NCBI GenBank assembly: GCA_016214905.1
Contig: JACRMQ010000004.1
Coordinates: 62,001 to 126,000, forward strand
From: Ignavibacteriales bacterium
GTDB taxonomy: Bacteria > Bacteroidota > Ignavibacteria > UBA10030 > SZUA-254
Length of the DNA stretch: 64,000 nt
Reading direction: 5' to 3'
The notes below the pieces were generated by a model that was given only the letters and a program-made list of their open reading frames with translations, was not told where the DNA came from and did not search any database. A program made the position numbers and the translations under genes. Shown here piece after piece: positions 17,549-26,223 of this stretch; the first letter of the stretch is position 1, and each line of letters starts with the position of its first letter.

Positions 17549-20500
17549 ATGAGAAAGATAAAATATTCCTGTATAATACAAGCAATCGTGATTAGTTTAC
17601 TTATCGTTGTTACACTACAAGCGCAGCAAAAAACACCACCTGTAAAGATTGATCCGGAGACATTTTCCGGACTTGGTGCACGCAATATTGGTTCCGCAGC
17701 AATGAGTGGCCGTATATCAGCGTTCGATGCTGTGCAGGAAGGACAACGATTGACACTCTACGTCGGAAGTGCAAGCGGTGGGGTGTGGAAATCAGTAAAT
17801 GGTGGTACTACTTACAAACCGGTATTCGATAAACAGCCGGTGCAATCAATCGGTGCCGTAACGATCGACCCGACGAATTCAAAAGTTATCTGGGTCGGGA
17901 CCGGAGAATCCTGGGTACGCAACAGCGTTTCGATTGGTGATGGTGTTTACAAGTCTACCGATGGTGGTGAAAACTGGACAAATATGGGTTTGAAAGAATC
18001 TGAGCGTATTGCAAAAATCCTTGTTGATCCGACCGATGCAAATGTTGTTTATGTTGCGGCAACCGGAAAATTGTGGAGCGACAGCGATGAACGTGGTGTT
18101 TATAAAACCACCGATGGAGGAAAAACATGGACTAAGATACTTAAGGGTGCAAATCTTTCTACTGGATGCGCAATGCTTTCTATGGACAAACAAAATCCTA
18201 AAACAATATATGCCTGTATGTGGGATTTCCGGAGGAAAGGATGGACATTCCGATCAGGTGGTGAAAACGCAAATGCTTTCAGTGGAAGCGGTCTGTTCAA
18301 AACAACAGACGGTGGAGCGTCGTGGACAGAACTAACAGATGCGAATGCGAAAGGTCTTCCATCTAAACCATGGGGGAGACCAGCCGTGGTGGTTGCTCCA
18401 TCAAATTCTAATGTTGTTTACGCGTTCATAGAGGCCGAGCCGCCAAAGAACGGTCTTTATCGTTCTGATGACGGTGGTTTAACTTGGCAAGCACTCGACC
18501 GCAGTCAGAGTATGCTCTGGCGACCATTTTATTTTGCCAACCTAATCGTTGATCCGAAGAATGAGAAAAAAATCTATAAAACTGACGGACCGCTTATCAT
18601 GAGCACAGATGGTGGTAAAAGTTTCAGTGGAATATCTGGTGGGGCTCACGGCGATTTTCACGATGTCTGGATAAATCCGGACAATACAGACCACGTGATT
18701 ACCGGTGATGACGGCGGCATGTGGTACTCATACGATGGTGCCAACAGGTGGTGGAAGGGTGATAACCTACCTATCTCTCAGTTCTACCATGTCAGCGTTG
18801 ATATGGACAGACCATATCATGTTTATGGTGGATTACAAGATAACAGTTCCTGGGTAGGTGCATCGCAGTATCCTGGCGGTATCACTAATAATCAATGGGA
18901 AAATATGTATGGTGGTGATGGTTTTTGGATGTTCGTTGATCCATTCGATCCGGATTATATCTATGCGGAAGCTCAGGGAGGAGAGATAGGACGTGTGAAC
19001 CGTAAGACTCATGAGATTCGCAATATCAAACCACTTCCACAGTATAAAGAAGGGAAGCTGCGCTTCAATTGGAATACGCCTATTCATATTAGTCCAACAC
19101 AAAATGGAACCGTTTATCTCGGCGCCCAATTTCTGTTCCGCTCACGCGATCAGGGGCAGACGTGGGAACGTATTTCACCAGATCTGACAACCAACGATCC
19201 GGAGAAACAAAAGCAGGAGCTTTCAGGTGGTGTTACAGTTGATAACTCATCAGCCGAGATGCACACAACAATTTTCGCAATTGCGGAATCACCGCTAAAT
19301 TCTAACCTCATCTGGGTTGGAACGGATGACGGTAACCTTCAACTCACGCATGATGGAGGAAAGACATGGACGAACGTTGTAGGAAATATTCAGGGCTTAC
19401 CGAAATATGCGTGGGTATCTTCAATTGAACCGAGCCATCTCAGCGAAGGAACCGCTTATGCAACATTCGATCTGCATATGTTCGGCGATATGCGACCATA
19501 TGTTTTTAAAACAAATGATTTTGGAAAAACATGGTCTCAAGTTGTTCCTCTGGAGTCAGCGGTTCGCGGTTTCGCGCATGTCATCAAAGAAGATTTAGTA
19601 AACAAAGATCTTTTATTTTTAGGGACAGAATTCGGTCTATGGATTACACTCGACGGTGGAATTCAGTGGGCACAGTATAAAGGTGGTGACTTTCCGAATG
19701 TGGCAGTTCACGATTTGGTAATCCACCCTCGGGATAACGATCTGGTAGTAGCAACACACGGCCGGGGAATCTGGATCATCGATGATATCACACCGTTGCG
19801 GGCATTGACTCCGGAAATATTGGCACAAGACGTTGCATTCATAACAACTGAATCGACTATCCAAAGAATTCCAGCCGGTGGTGGTTGGGCGAACGGAGAC
19901 GCTGCTTTTGTTGGCCCAAATTCTACAGATGATGCAACTATTACCTATTATCAGAAGAAGCGCCATATCTTTGGCGATCTGAAGATCGAAGTGTTCGATC
20001 AGAATGGGAAATTGCTCGGAACCATTCCTAGCAGTAAGCGCAGAGGATTGAGTCGGATGACATGGTCGATGCGGATGAAACCACCCAAAGCTCCAACAGC
20101 TGCAACAGCCGCTTTCGGTGCATCGGTTGGTCCGCGCGTGTTACCTGGAGAATATACCGTTAAGATGACCAAAGACAAAAAAGTTTATTCTACCAAACTG
20201 ACGGTTGTTCCTGATCCGCGGTCAAAACACACAGCGTTTGATAGACAATCACAACTTGATCTCTCGTTGAAGCTTGCAGGTATGTTGAATGATATGACGT
20301 ATGTTGTCGATAGGATTAATGGTGTCCGTTTGGCGCTCGAAGAGCGGGCATCGAAACTTTCATCAAATGCCGCACTTAGTCAACAGTTTCATAAAGCATC
20401 GGGACAAGTGGAAGAACTCAGGAAAAAGATTGTCGCTACCAAAGAAGGCGGAATGATTACCGGTGAAGAGCGGCTTCGTGAATTTTTAGTCGATCTCTAC

Positions 20501-20713
20501 AGTAGTGTTGTAAACTATGAAGGCCGTCCTTCGCAAACGCAGGTTGAACGTGCAGATGCGGTCAAAAAGGAACTCGCAGATGTTGTGAAGGAATTTGATG
20601 ACTGGAGCAGAAAAGAACTGGACGATTTAAACACGATTCTCATTAATAATAAACTTGATCCTGTTAAATCACTTACTCGTGAAGAATGGGAGAAGAGTGA
20701 CACAAAGCAGTAA
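17549..20713 (+). CDS. Large exported Asp-box (BNR / sortilin-like) repeat protein
   Basis: An exported protein of about 1054 residues. A signal peptide (ending TLQAQQ) precedes a beta-propeller region with about nine Asp-box motifs of the type S-x-D-G-G-x-x-W (STDGGENW, TTDGGKTW, TTDGGASW, SDDGGLTW, THDGGKTW and others). This is the VPS10/sortilin-like glycosidase-fold family widespread in Bacteroidota and Acidobacteria. The last 150 residues are charged and helical, without a sorting tail. The ATG at 17549 is preferred over 17543 because AAGG lies eight bases before it. No catalytic sialidase residues are obvious, so it may be a binding or chaperone-like protein rather than an enzyme. Confidence 0.85.
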   Translation: MRKIKYSCIIQAIVISLLIVVTLQAQQKTPPVKIDPETFSGLGARNIGSAAMSGRISAFDAVQEGQRLTLYVGSASGGVWKSVNGGTTYKPVFDKQPVQSIGAVTIDPTNSKVIWVGTGESWVRNSVSIGDGVYKSTDGGENWTNMGLKESERIAKILVDPTDANVVYVAATGKLWSDSDERGVYKTTDGGKTWTKILKGANLSTGCAMLSMDKQNPKTIYACMWDFRRKGWTFRSGGENANAFSGSGLFKTTDGGASWTELTDANAKGLPSKPWGRPAVVVAPSNSNVVYAFIEAEPPKNGLYRSDDGGLTWQALDRSQSMLWRPFYFANLIVDPKNEKKIYKTDGPLIMSTDGGKSFSGISGGAHGDFHDVWINPDNTDHVITGDDGGMWYSYDGANRWWKGDNLPISQFYHVSVDMDRPYHVYGGLQDNSSWVGASQYPGGITNNQWENMYGGDGFWMFVDPFDPDYIYAEAQGGEIGRVNRKTHEIRNIKPLPQYKEGKLRFNWNTPIHISPTQNGTVYLGAQFLFRSRDQGQTWERISPDLTTNDPEKQKQELSGGVTVDNSSAEMHTTIFAIAESPLNSNLIWVGTDDGNLQLTHDGGKTWTNVVGNIQGLPKYAWVSSIEPSHLSEGTAYATFDLHMFGDMRPYVFKTNDFGKTWSQVVPLESAVRGFAHVIKEDLVNKDLLFLGTEFGLWITLDGGIQWAQYKGGDFPNVAVHDLVIHPRDNDLVVATHGRGIWIIDDITPLRALTPEILAQDVAFITTESTIQRIPAGGGWANGDAAFVGPNSTDDATITYYQKKRHIFGDLKIEVFDQNGKLLGTIPSSKRRGLSRMTWSMRMKPPKAPTAATAAFGASVGPRVLPGEYTVKMTKDKKVYSTKLTVVPDPRSKHTAFDRQSQLDLSLKLAGMLNDMTYVVDRINGVRLALEERASKLSSNAALSQQFHKASGQVEELRKKIVATKEGGMITGEERLREFLVDLYSSVVNYEGRPSQTQVERADAVKKELADVVKEFDDWSRKELDDLNTILINNKLDPVKSLTREEWEKSDTKQ

Positions 20714-20754
20714 AACCACACCTGTAAATAAATAGAAATCTTTCTATTCAAAAT

Positions 20755-20788
20755 CAAAAAACCCAGCTTGTTATGGCTGGGTTTTTTA
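20755..20788. terminator. Bidirectional terminator between convergent genes
   Basis: Stem ACCCAGC/GCTGGGT (20761-20782) flanked by an A run on the left and a T run on the right, so it can end transcription both from the Asp-box gene and from the polymerase operon on the other strand. Confidence 0.85.
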
Positions 20789-20871
20789 TTGGTTTAAAAC
20801 TATTTATACTGATCTGCGATCCATGTCGTGTTGATCTGGAATATTTGTTTTTAACAACACAATTTTAACAA

Positions 20872-23187
20872 TCACATATCAATAAACATCTGTGGTATTT
20901 CGTAACTATCGGTGGTTAAATATAAAACCGGTTTTCGCTTCTTAATCTTAACAACTTTATAATAACTTTCCAATTTCGCAAGATCATATCCAAAAGGAGA
21001 GAGAAGGGTTTCAACCGCTTTAAATAACAGTTCGGTATATTTTTCAATATCATATCCGTCTTCGTGTTGATAGGTTAATAAGCTTTTCGCTTTTTGTGGA
21101 TCGCGTTTTCCCGTTTGATCGATAATTACATATTCAATTACTTCTCCCGCTTGAATATTTACACCAAATTGCGCAAGTTCACGAACCACCATCGCGTTGA
21201 CATTATTGTTTGCATATTCGCCGGCATCTTTTTGAACTCTACGTCTGAGCACCAACTCTCTTGGATCAACATTACCATTACGTAACTTGCGAAGGTAAAA
21301 TTCTGCTTCCCGCAAAAGCTCAGGAACTAATTCGTGAATATCGGAAATACTTTTTGCTTCAGAAAGCATCTCAAGCAATTGTGCCTGCATTTTTTTAACG
21401 TAGGGCGGTGAGTCTTTTCGCCGTGTTTCTATACCGCGCATTTTGATTTCACCATGATCGTACCAACCTACGTATTTTTGCGCTGCCGGAATACCGGGAT
21501 CAATCTTCGAGCTTGGAAAAAGAATCCAATTGTAAATCCCCTCCAGAGAAATATTAACTCCAACTACATTTTTGATCTGTTGGGCTAACTTCTCGTAATC
21601 TGAATGTAATGCACCCGGTTTTTTCAGCCAAATGCAATCTATGATAGCGTGAATAAGGTGGTAATCATTTGCCTCAGCGATCTCTTTAGCTGTGAGAAGA
21701 GCTTCGCGTGAAAAAGCGTTCACTGATTCGTGCGCTTCAATTCGTCCGAAGCGCGCGTTTTTGTATCCAAGATAACCGAAGCAAGTAACCAACATCCACT
21801 TCAGCGCATTCTGACGGCGTTCGTATTTTTGGTGCTCGGCAAGTGTTGTTGCCGCTTTTTTCTTTGCTTTGTAGTAAGCACGTTTTTCGAGAACAGGTTT
21901 AAGTGTTATCGGTACTATGCCGCGCCGCTTTTCGCAAATCGTGTAACCAAGTTCCGGTACTTTGTTGTTGCAACAACATTTGCAATTAATTGTTTCAGGA
22001 CTTATGTTATGCATCTCCATCAAGCTTGGATACATGCTGGCAAAATCAAGCTCGGCAACATTCTCATGATAGCCGAGTTCGGGCATGAAAACGAGTCCGC
22101 CACGGTCGCTCAGTAATAATTCATCGGCAGTTTTGAAATCTTCGCCTTCTTTCTTTTCAGCAGGTATGAGGATGTTGTTTCGGTACGCGTAACTCATCTG
22201 CATGCTTGCCAGTCCTGTGCCGATAGCCGCGCGTGACTGTTTTTGCATAGGAAGCTGCGTAAGTCTTGCAAGCTCGATGACACCTTCAATGTCAGATTCA
22301 CCCATGATAAAACTATTTTCAGAATCCATGTGCCATCGTCCTGCCAGCATAAACGCGGCATCACGGTGGATTACTTGTCCATACGTCCAATAACTTCGTT
22401 CTTTGGTATGGAAATACCCCTGTGATTGATCGCGGTTCAATAAAAGAGGGATATGGCATTTTATTGATGCATTAAGAAGTGTTGGAAAGAGTGTGGCATC
22501 GCCCCAATCGGAAATTATGAGGTCGGGGTCGTAATTGTATAAGTGCCAGTTGATAGAATTAAGAACTTCCGCCGGATCATTTTGCTCGATGGCGTATGTG
22601 CTGCCTTCGTAACCGATTTCGAGATTCAGTGAACGGGAAAATTTTGCTGAAAATTCCGTGTTCTGCAATTTCATGATCCGCAGATCGGGTACATGATAAT
22701 TACAGGCATCGAATTTATCTTCAATAATAATCTGTTTAAGTATGTTGTTCTCGTCTATGCGAAATTTACAACGAGCGAGAGGAAATACCTCTCGGTCGTA
22801 TAAATACATTTGCGCAACGGGAATATTGCTGTTATAGAAAACAAAGTGTGGGAAATATTTCTGAAGCGTCCAGACGCAGTTGTTCAGTTGAAGCGGATTG
22901 TGGACGGTGATTTTTGTTACATCCCATTCTTCGCCGGAAAATAATTCCAATTTCTTTTCTCTTCCTATTGTTACTGGAAGTTTGAAACGCTGTGCCAGAG
23001 TCAATAACCGTTTCATGTCGGAAGTTCCAAGTTTCATGTAGAATGATGGATGAAACGGATCAAAGCAGTTGTATGCTTTTCCGTTGTCGCCGATTATCCA
23101 GATAACCATGCCGTTGCGGATAGGATAGAGGTCGAAGAAATAACCATGTAAATAGTGGGTGGTGAACTGTGAGTGCTGAATTGTCAT
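20872..23187 (-). CDS. Divergent B-family DNA polymerase (PolB2-like) with altered catalytic motif
   Basis: A 771-residue B-family polymerase. Motif A is intact (ELDFASMYPSLM, Asp381). Motif B reads ALKWMLVTCFGYLG (about 462-475). Motif C, normally YGDTDS, reads HAIIDC (513-518): the first catalytic Asp is gone and only Asp517 remains. In the exonuclease domain the Exo I DxE is NLE (188-190), so proofreading is doubtful. A Cys cluster (402, 404-406, 418) after motif A could hold a metal. These changes match a family found in archaea and some bacteria, where activity has been questioned. It is the third gene of a minus-strand operon with a RecA-like protein and a small protein, which suggests translesion or damage-repair synthesis rather than replication. 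Confidence 0.88.
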   Translation of the reverse strand: MTIQHSQFTTHYLHGYFFDLYPIRNGMVIWIIGDNGKAYNCFDPFHPSFYMKLGTSDMKRLLTLAQRFKLPVTIGREKKLELFSGEEWDVTKITVHNPLQLNNCVWTLQKYFPHFVFYNSNIPVAQMYLYDREVFPLARCKFRIDENNILKQIIIEDKFDACNYHVPDLRIMKLQNTEFSAKFSRSLNLEIGYEGSTYAIEQNDPAEVLNSINWHLYNYDPDLIISDWGDATLFPTLLNASIKCHIPLLLNRDQSQGYFHTKERSYWTYGQVIHRDAAFMLAGRWHMDSENSFIMGESDIEGVIELARLTQLPMQKQSRAAIGTGLASMQMSYAYRNNILIPAEKKEGEDFKTADELLLSDRGGLVFMPELGYHENVAELDFASMYPSLMEMHNISPETINCKCCCNNKVPELGYTICEKRRGIVPITLKPVLEKRAYYKAKKKAATTLAEHQKYERRQNALKWMLVTCFGYLGYKNARFGRIEAHESVNAFSREALLTAKEIAEANDYHLIHAIIDCIWLKKPGALHSDYEKLAQQIKNVVGVNISLEGIYNWILFPSSKIDPGIPAAQKYVGWYDHGEIKMRGIETRRKDSPPYVKKMQAQLLEMLSEAKSISDIHELVPELLREAEFYLRKLRNGNVDPRELVLRRRVQKDAGEYANNNVNAMVVRELAQFGVNIQAGEVIEYVIIDQTGKRDPQKAKSLLTYQHEDGYDIEKYTELLFKAVETLLSPFGYDLAKLESYYKVVKIKKRKPVLYLTTDSYEIPQMFIDM

Positions 23188-23244
23188 AAGATTAAGTCAA
23201 AATGTAAAACTAAAAAAATTACTCTCTAAAAATTACTCTCTGCT

Positions 23245-23586
23245 CTATGCCCTAAACTCATCGCCGGCAACGGATATTGGTTGATCACTCTGTTCTTCCA
23301 ATAATCCATTTTTCCATTCGCATGAAACCGACTTCATTTTTCCGATGCCTAATTTATTTTCAAGTAATTTCATTTTCTTATACATTTCAAGCATCATTGC
23401 CATTAAAATTGTTTCCATCGGTACTTCGTTTGCGATGAAAGCTCCGGCAGCGAGGTGAAGTTTTGGTGCGCGCCATAGTTCATCAAATAACTGTTGATCT
23501 TCTTTTCTTAATCCTCTGCGAAATTTACTCCATGCATCTCTGTTTTTGTCGATGACTAGCGTGAATGTATCGTTGTTTCGTCCCAT
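23245..23586 (-). CDS. Small helical partner protein of the PolB cassette
   Basis: A 113-residue protein, charged and helical, with the segments WSKFRRGLRKEDQQLFDELW and PMETILMAMMLEMYKKMKLLE. No domain I can name. Similar small proteins with an FRRxLRKEDQ-type core accompany this class of polymerase in my recollection, which I cannot verify here. Its first 31 bases overlap the end of the RecA-like gene in another frame, and polB starts 57 bases after it, so the three genes form one transcription unit. A role as adaptor between polymerase and the RecA-like protein is inference from the arrangement. Confidence 0.75.
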   Translation of the reverse strand: MGRNNDTFTLVIDKNRDAWSKFRRGLRKEDQQLFDELWRAPKLHLAAGAFIANEVPMETILMAMMLEMYKKMKLLENKLGIGKMKSVSCEWKNGLLEEQSDQPISVAGDEFRA

Positions 23587-24203
23587 AATTGTTTTTTCCT
23601 TTCTTCTTTCAATCGAAATCCATTTTCAGTTATATCTAAAATTGTCGCATCATCCACTGCGTCTTTCACAAGTTTAAAGATGTTCTCTTTGCCTTTTGGC
23701 GGGTTTGCCACTTCAATATCGGCGATGAGAATATGATGATTTTGCTTAACCAGTTCTCTAAGTGTTTGCAAAATTCGATGCAGACTTTGCTGACACTCGT
23801 GTGGCTTTACCTGTTCATCGTAATACGTGTCCAGAAGTCCCAAGATGACCACAATTTGGCAATGATGGGTTGCAAGGAAGCGTGGAAGCTTTGTGGTGAT
23901 TGCCGCCTCTGTTTGAAATGCGGTGAACGCGCGGGTTACGTGCGTTCGATGCAGCAGGACTTTCGCCGGAATGCCAAGGTAGGCCGCAACCTTCGAGAGT
24001 GTGTAGCTGTTGAATCGCACCGCGCCATCGATTACTGCAATTGGCTGTTGTGTTGCACTGCCGATAATAAGCCCGACGGTAAATACAGATGAATGCCCGT
24101 GTAGTAAATGAAGCTTAGCCGGTTGTTTTTGAAACTGTCGGGCAATGATGCTGAATTCAGCAATGTCTTGAATTTTGGCGATATGTGTGAATTTACTTAA
24201 CAC
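23556..24203 (-). CDS. RecA/RadA-fold protein lacking Walker A and B (predicted inactive ATPase)
   Basis: 215 residues, GTG start. The order of segments is that of a RecA/RadA core: a strand-loop at LHLLHGHSSVFT where the P-loop should be, AVIDGAVRFNSYTLSKVAAYLG (the DTEGSF-like region), THVTRAFTAFQ (compare IHVARAF in RadA), a hydrophobic strand CQIVVILGLLD where Walker B belongs, and RILQTLRELVKQNHHILIADIEV. The GKT and the Walker B Asp are both missing, so ATP hydrolysis is unlikely. ImuA in bacterial mutasomes is likewise a RecA-related non-recombinase, which is the best analogy. First gene of the operon, directly behind a palindromic promoter. Confidence 0.8.
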   Translation of the reverse strand: MLSKFTHIAKIQDIAEFSIIARQFQKQPAKLHLLHGHSSVFTVGLIIGSATQQPIAVIDGAVRFNSYTLSKVAAYLGIPAKVLLHRTHVTRAFTAFQTEAAITTKLPRFLATHHCQIVVILGLLDTYYDEQVKPHECQQSLHRILQTLRELVKQNHHILIADIEVANPPKGKENIFKLVKDAVDDATILDITENGFRLKEERKKQLWDETTIHSR

Positions 24204-24228
24204 TCAGAATTTAGAACTCTCTGTTTTT

Positions 24229-24279
24229 ATAATACGACAAAAATGTCTATTTGTCAAGTGTCAAATAGATAAAAATGTC
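24229..24279 (-). promoter_or_regulatory. Strong promoter of the PolB cassette with two palindromic operators
   Basis: Read on the minus strand: TTGACA (24252-24257), 17 bases, TATTAT (24229-24234), a near-consensus promoter about 25 bases from the GTG start. Between -35 and -10 lies a perfect GACA-N4-TGTC palindrome (24236-24247). A near-copy with one mismatch (plus strand GATA-N4-TGTC, 24268-24279) lies 32 bases away. Between them is an eight-base-arm palindrome TCTATTTG-N8-CAAATAGA (24246-24269) overlapping the -35. This looks like a tightly repressed promoter, as in LexA-type control. Confidence 0.75.
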
Positions 24280-24509
24280 ATATATCAGTTAAATTTCTGA
24301 GGTTCTATTTTTAATACACTCTGAACTGGGAGATGGAGTGAAATGGTGGAAAGAAACAGTTAAAAACAGGACAAAACTGTAAGCAAAAACGGGAAAAGCA
24401 TGCAGGGAAATTCAAGGTGTGTGGCTTAGCGCACATTCTTCGTACTCAGAACTCCTTAATATATTCCAGTTATAAGTTGTCTTATCTTAACCTTTTTTCA
24501 AATGCAATT

Positions 24510-24674
24510 ATGAATGATATCGTGATAATAATCTTAATCGTTTCAATCGTATCAGTTATATATTGGTATGTTCCGATTTTTCTTCTGAACTATCTTTCCT
24601 CATCAAAAGTGAAAGAACAAAAATCAAAGCGAAAATTGACTGATATTATTCAGCGATTGGCAACTTTTTTATAG
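24510..24674 (+). CDS. Possible small single-span membrane protein
   Basis: A 54-residue frame starting with MNDIVIIILIVSIVSVIYW, one strong membrane helix, then a basic tail. Longer upstream starts exist but read poorly. No ribosome site or homologue that I recognise; it may be chance. Confidence 0.3.
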   Translation: MNDIVIIILIVSIVSVIYWYVPIFLLNYLSSSKVKEQKSKRKLTDIIQRLATFL

Positions 24675-24766
24675 ATTGTTATAATTTAATGTAATATCAG
24701 TAAAAATTGCTCCCAGACGACCATTCGGTCTTTTAAACAGCATTTCTCCCCATTTTAATTGTTTCC

Positions 24767-24795
24767 TTGCTACTTCAGAATATTTTTCTTATATT
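24767..24795 (+). promoter_or_regulatory. Promoter for tRNA-Lys and tRNA-Leu
   Basis: TTGCTA (24767-24772), 17 bases, TATATT (24790-24795), 40 bases before tRNA-Lys. tRNA-Leu follows 77 bases after tRNA-Lys with no obvious promoter of its own. Confidence 0.55.
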
Positions 24796-24835
24796 TTTAA
24801 GCCCATTTAGATTTTTTTGAATAATGGGTCATTTA

Positions 24836-24907
24836 GAGCCCGTAGCTCAGGGGTAGAGCATCTGCCTTTTAAGCAGAGGGCCGTTGGTTCAATTCCAACC
24901 GGGCTCA
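24836..24907 (+). tRNA. tRNA-Lys (UUU)
   Basis: Acceptor GAGCCCG/CGGGCTC, anticodon stem TCTGC/GCAGA with loop CTTTTAA (anticodon TTT), T-loop TTCAATT. 72 bases, no encoded CCA. Confidence 0.97.
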
Positions 24908-24984
24908 CAAACCAATCCAAAAATTAAAACCTAAAATTGAAAAGAAATATTTTCTTTTGAAATTTTGATTTTTCGATTGATTTT

Positions 24985-25068
24985 GCGCGAGTGGTGGAAC
25001 TGGCAGACACACCATCTTGAGGGGGTGGCGCCCGGAAGGGCATGCGAGTTCAAGTCTCGCCTCGCGCA
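24985..25068 (+). tRNA. tRNA-Leu (GAG)
   Basis: Acceptor GCGCGAG/CTCGCGC, anticodon stem CCATC/GGTGG with loop TTGAGGG (anticodon GAG), a long variable arm (GCGCCCGGAAGGGC) and T-loop TTCAAGT. 84 bases. Confidence 0.95.
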
Positions 25069-25088
25069 CACCATTAATAAAATAATGC

Positions 25089-25117
25089 TTGACTTTGTGA
25101 TGCTTGTTTCCTATCTT
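25089..25117 (+). promoter_or_regulatory. Promoter TTGACT-17-TATCTT close to a start codon
   Basis: TTGACT (25089-25094), 17 bases, TATCTT (25112-25117). The -10 ends nine bases before the ATG at 25127, so the leader would be only a few bases. It also argues against the longer upstream frame, which would run through tRNA-Leu. Confidence 0.6.
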
Positions 25118-25126
25118 TCGAATGTC

Positions 25127-25546
25127 ATGAAAATACCACGTTTTCAATATTATTTCATCTTACTGATTCTCTCTGCAAATATTACGATTGCTGATGTAAT
25201 TAAATCTGGATCAATGAATGCTGTGAGTGATGGTGTTAATGTCACGCTCCGATGGGTCAGCGAAAACGAATCAAATGTTATCAGTTATGAAGTGCTTAGA
25301 AGCACTAATCCTCAGAGCGGGTTTATCGCTATTGCAGCACTCAATCCTACAGGTCCTGCTATATATGAATTCGTTGATAACACAGCTTTCAAAAAAATTA
25401 CAACGGTTTATTGTTATCGTATTAAAGTTAAATTCACAACCGGAGAAAGTTATTTCCCGGCGCTTAATGAACCACCGATAACTGTCGATCATAACGTCTC
25501 TGGTGTGCGGAGAACCTGGGGTAGCATCAAGGCGATGTTCAGATAA
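25127..25546 (+). CDS. Small exported Fn3-like protein
   Basis: 139 residues. The frame is open back to 24965, but that would cover tRNA-Leu; the ATG at 25127 gives a good signal peptide (FILLILSANITIADV). The mature part reads as a single fibronectin-like beta sandwich (GVNVTLRWVSENESNVISYEV, SGFIAIAAL, YCYRIKVKF). No sorting tail is visible. A terminator follows directly. Function unknown; similar small modules in this group are usually secreted or surface-bound. Confidence 0.65.
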   Translation: MKIPRFQYYFILLILSANITIADVIKSGSMNAVSDGVNVTLRWVSENESNVISYEVLRSTNPQSGFIAIAALNPTGPAIYEFVDNTAFKKITTVYCYRIKVKFTTGESYFPALNEPPITVDHNVSGVRRTWGSIKAMFR

Positions 25547-25572
25547 GAAAACAAAATAGATTTAAAATCTCT

Positions 25573-25609
25573 AAAGAGCGAAGATTTTTATCCCGCTCTT
25601 TTTTTTTAA
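25573..25609 (+). terminator. Rho-independent terminator
   Basis: Stem AAAGAGCG / CGCTCTTT with a 13-base loop followed by a long T run, right after the Fn3-like gene and before maf. Confidence 0.8.
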
Positions 25610-25617
25610 TGTGATAA

Positions 25618-26214
25618 ATGATGATAATCAAAAAACAACTTATACTCGCATCGCGCTCACCGAGGCGACAGATATTACTTAAGCAATTAGGTCTAAAATT
25701 CGATGTTGTTGAAAGTGGTGTTGATGAAGATATCGACCACATCCAGATACCTATCGAGCATGTAACAATACTGTCACAGCAAAAAGCTATTGCTGTTGGT
25801 AAGCAAGTGGAGAATGGATTTGTGATCGGCGCTGATACGATAGTAGTTCTTGATGGAAGAATTTTAGGGAAACCGGAAGATGCTAATGATGCGATTAAGA
25901 TGTTGGGTTTATTGAGCGACCGGATACATAAAGTGTTCACGGGATTTACGATACTCGATCGACCTTCGAATAAAATCTATTCGGATTATGAAATGACAGA
26001 TGTAACGTTCAGAAAAATCTTCGATGATGAAATAAAAGAATATGTCCGATCCGGTTCTCCATTAGATAAAGCGGGTGCTTATGGTATTCAAGATGATTAC
26101 GGTGCGGTTTTTGTGAAGAAAATTGATGGATGTTTTTACAATGTAGTTGGATTTCCACTCACAAAGTTTTATCTTGCAATAGAAAAATTCCAAACAGAAT
26201 TAGGTTTACTCTAA
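25618..26214 (+). CDS. maf: Maf-family nucleoside triphosphate pyrophosphatase
   Basis: Maf proteins hydrolyse non-canonical or excess NTPs (dTTP, UTP, modified pyrimidines) to monophosphates and are linked to septum formation. The N-terminal signature LILASRSPRRQILLKQLGL, the catalytic-region VIGADTIVVLDGRILGKP and SPLDKAGAYGIQD are all present. 198 residues, standard. Two ATGs in tandem (25618, 25621) leave the exact start open. It precedes the B12-binding gene by nine bases and is probably cotranscribed. Confidence 0.95.
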   Translation: MMIIKKQLILASRSPRRQILLKQLGLKFDVVESGVDEDIDHIQIPIEHVTILSQQKAIAVGKQVENGFVIGADTIVVLDGRILGKPEDANDAIKMLGLLSDRIHKVFTGFTILDRPSNKIYSDYEMTDVTFRKIFDDEIKEYVRSGSPLDKAGAYGIQDDYGAVFVKKIDGCFYNVVGFPLTKFYLAIEKFQTELGLL

Positions 26215-26223
26215 AGGTTCTTT

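Larger units (their letters stand above)
24204..24835. other. 632-base intergenic region before tRNA-Lys
   Basis: Holds the PolB-cassette promoter and operators at its left end, the doubtful 54-residue frame in the middle, and the tRNA promoter at the right. Nothing else is recognised. Confidence 0.6.

Noticed and set aside
24965-25126. Longer N-terminus for the small Fn3-like exported protein
   Set aside because: It runs through tRNA-Leu in full and lacks a signal peptide at its start.
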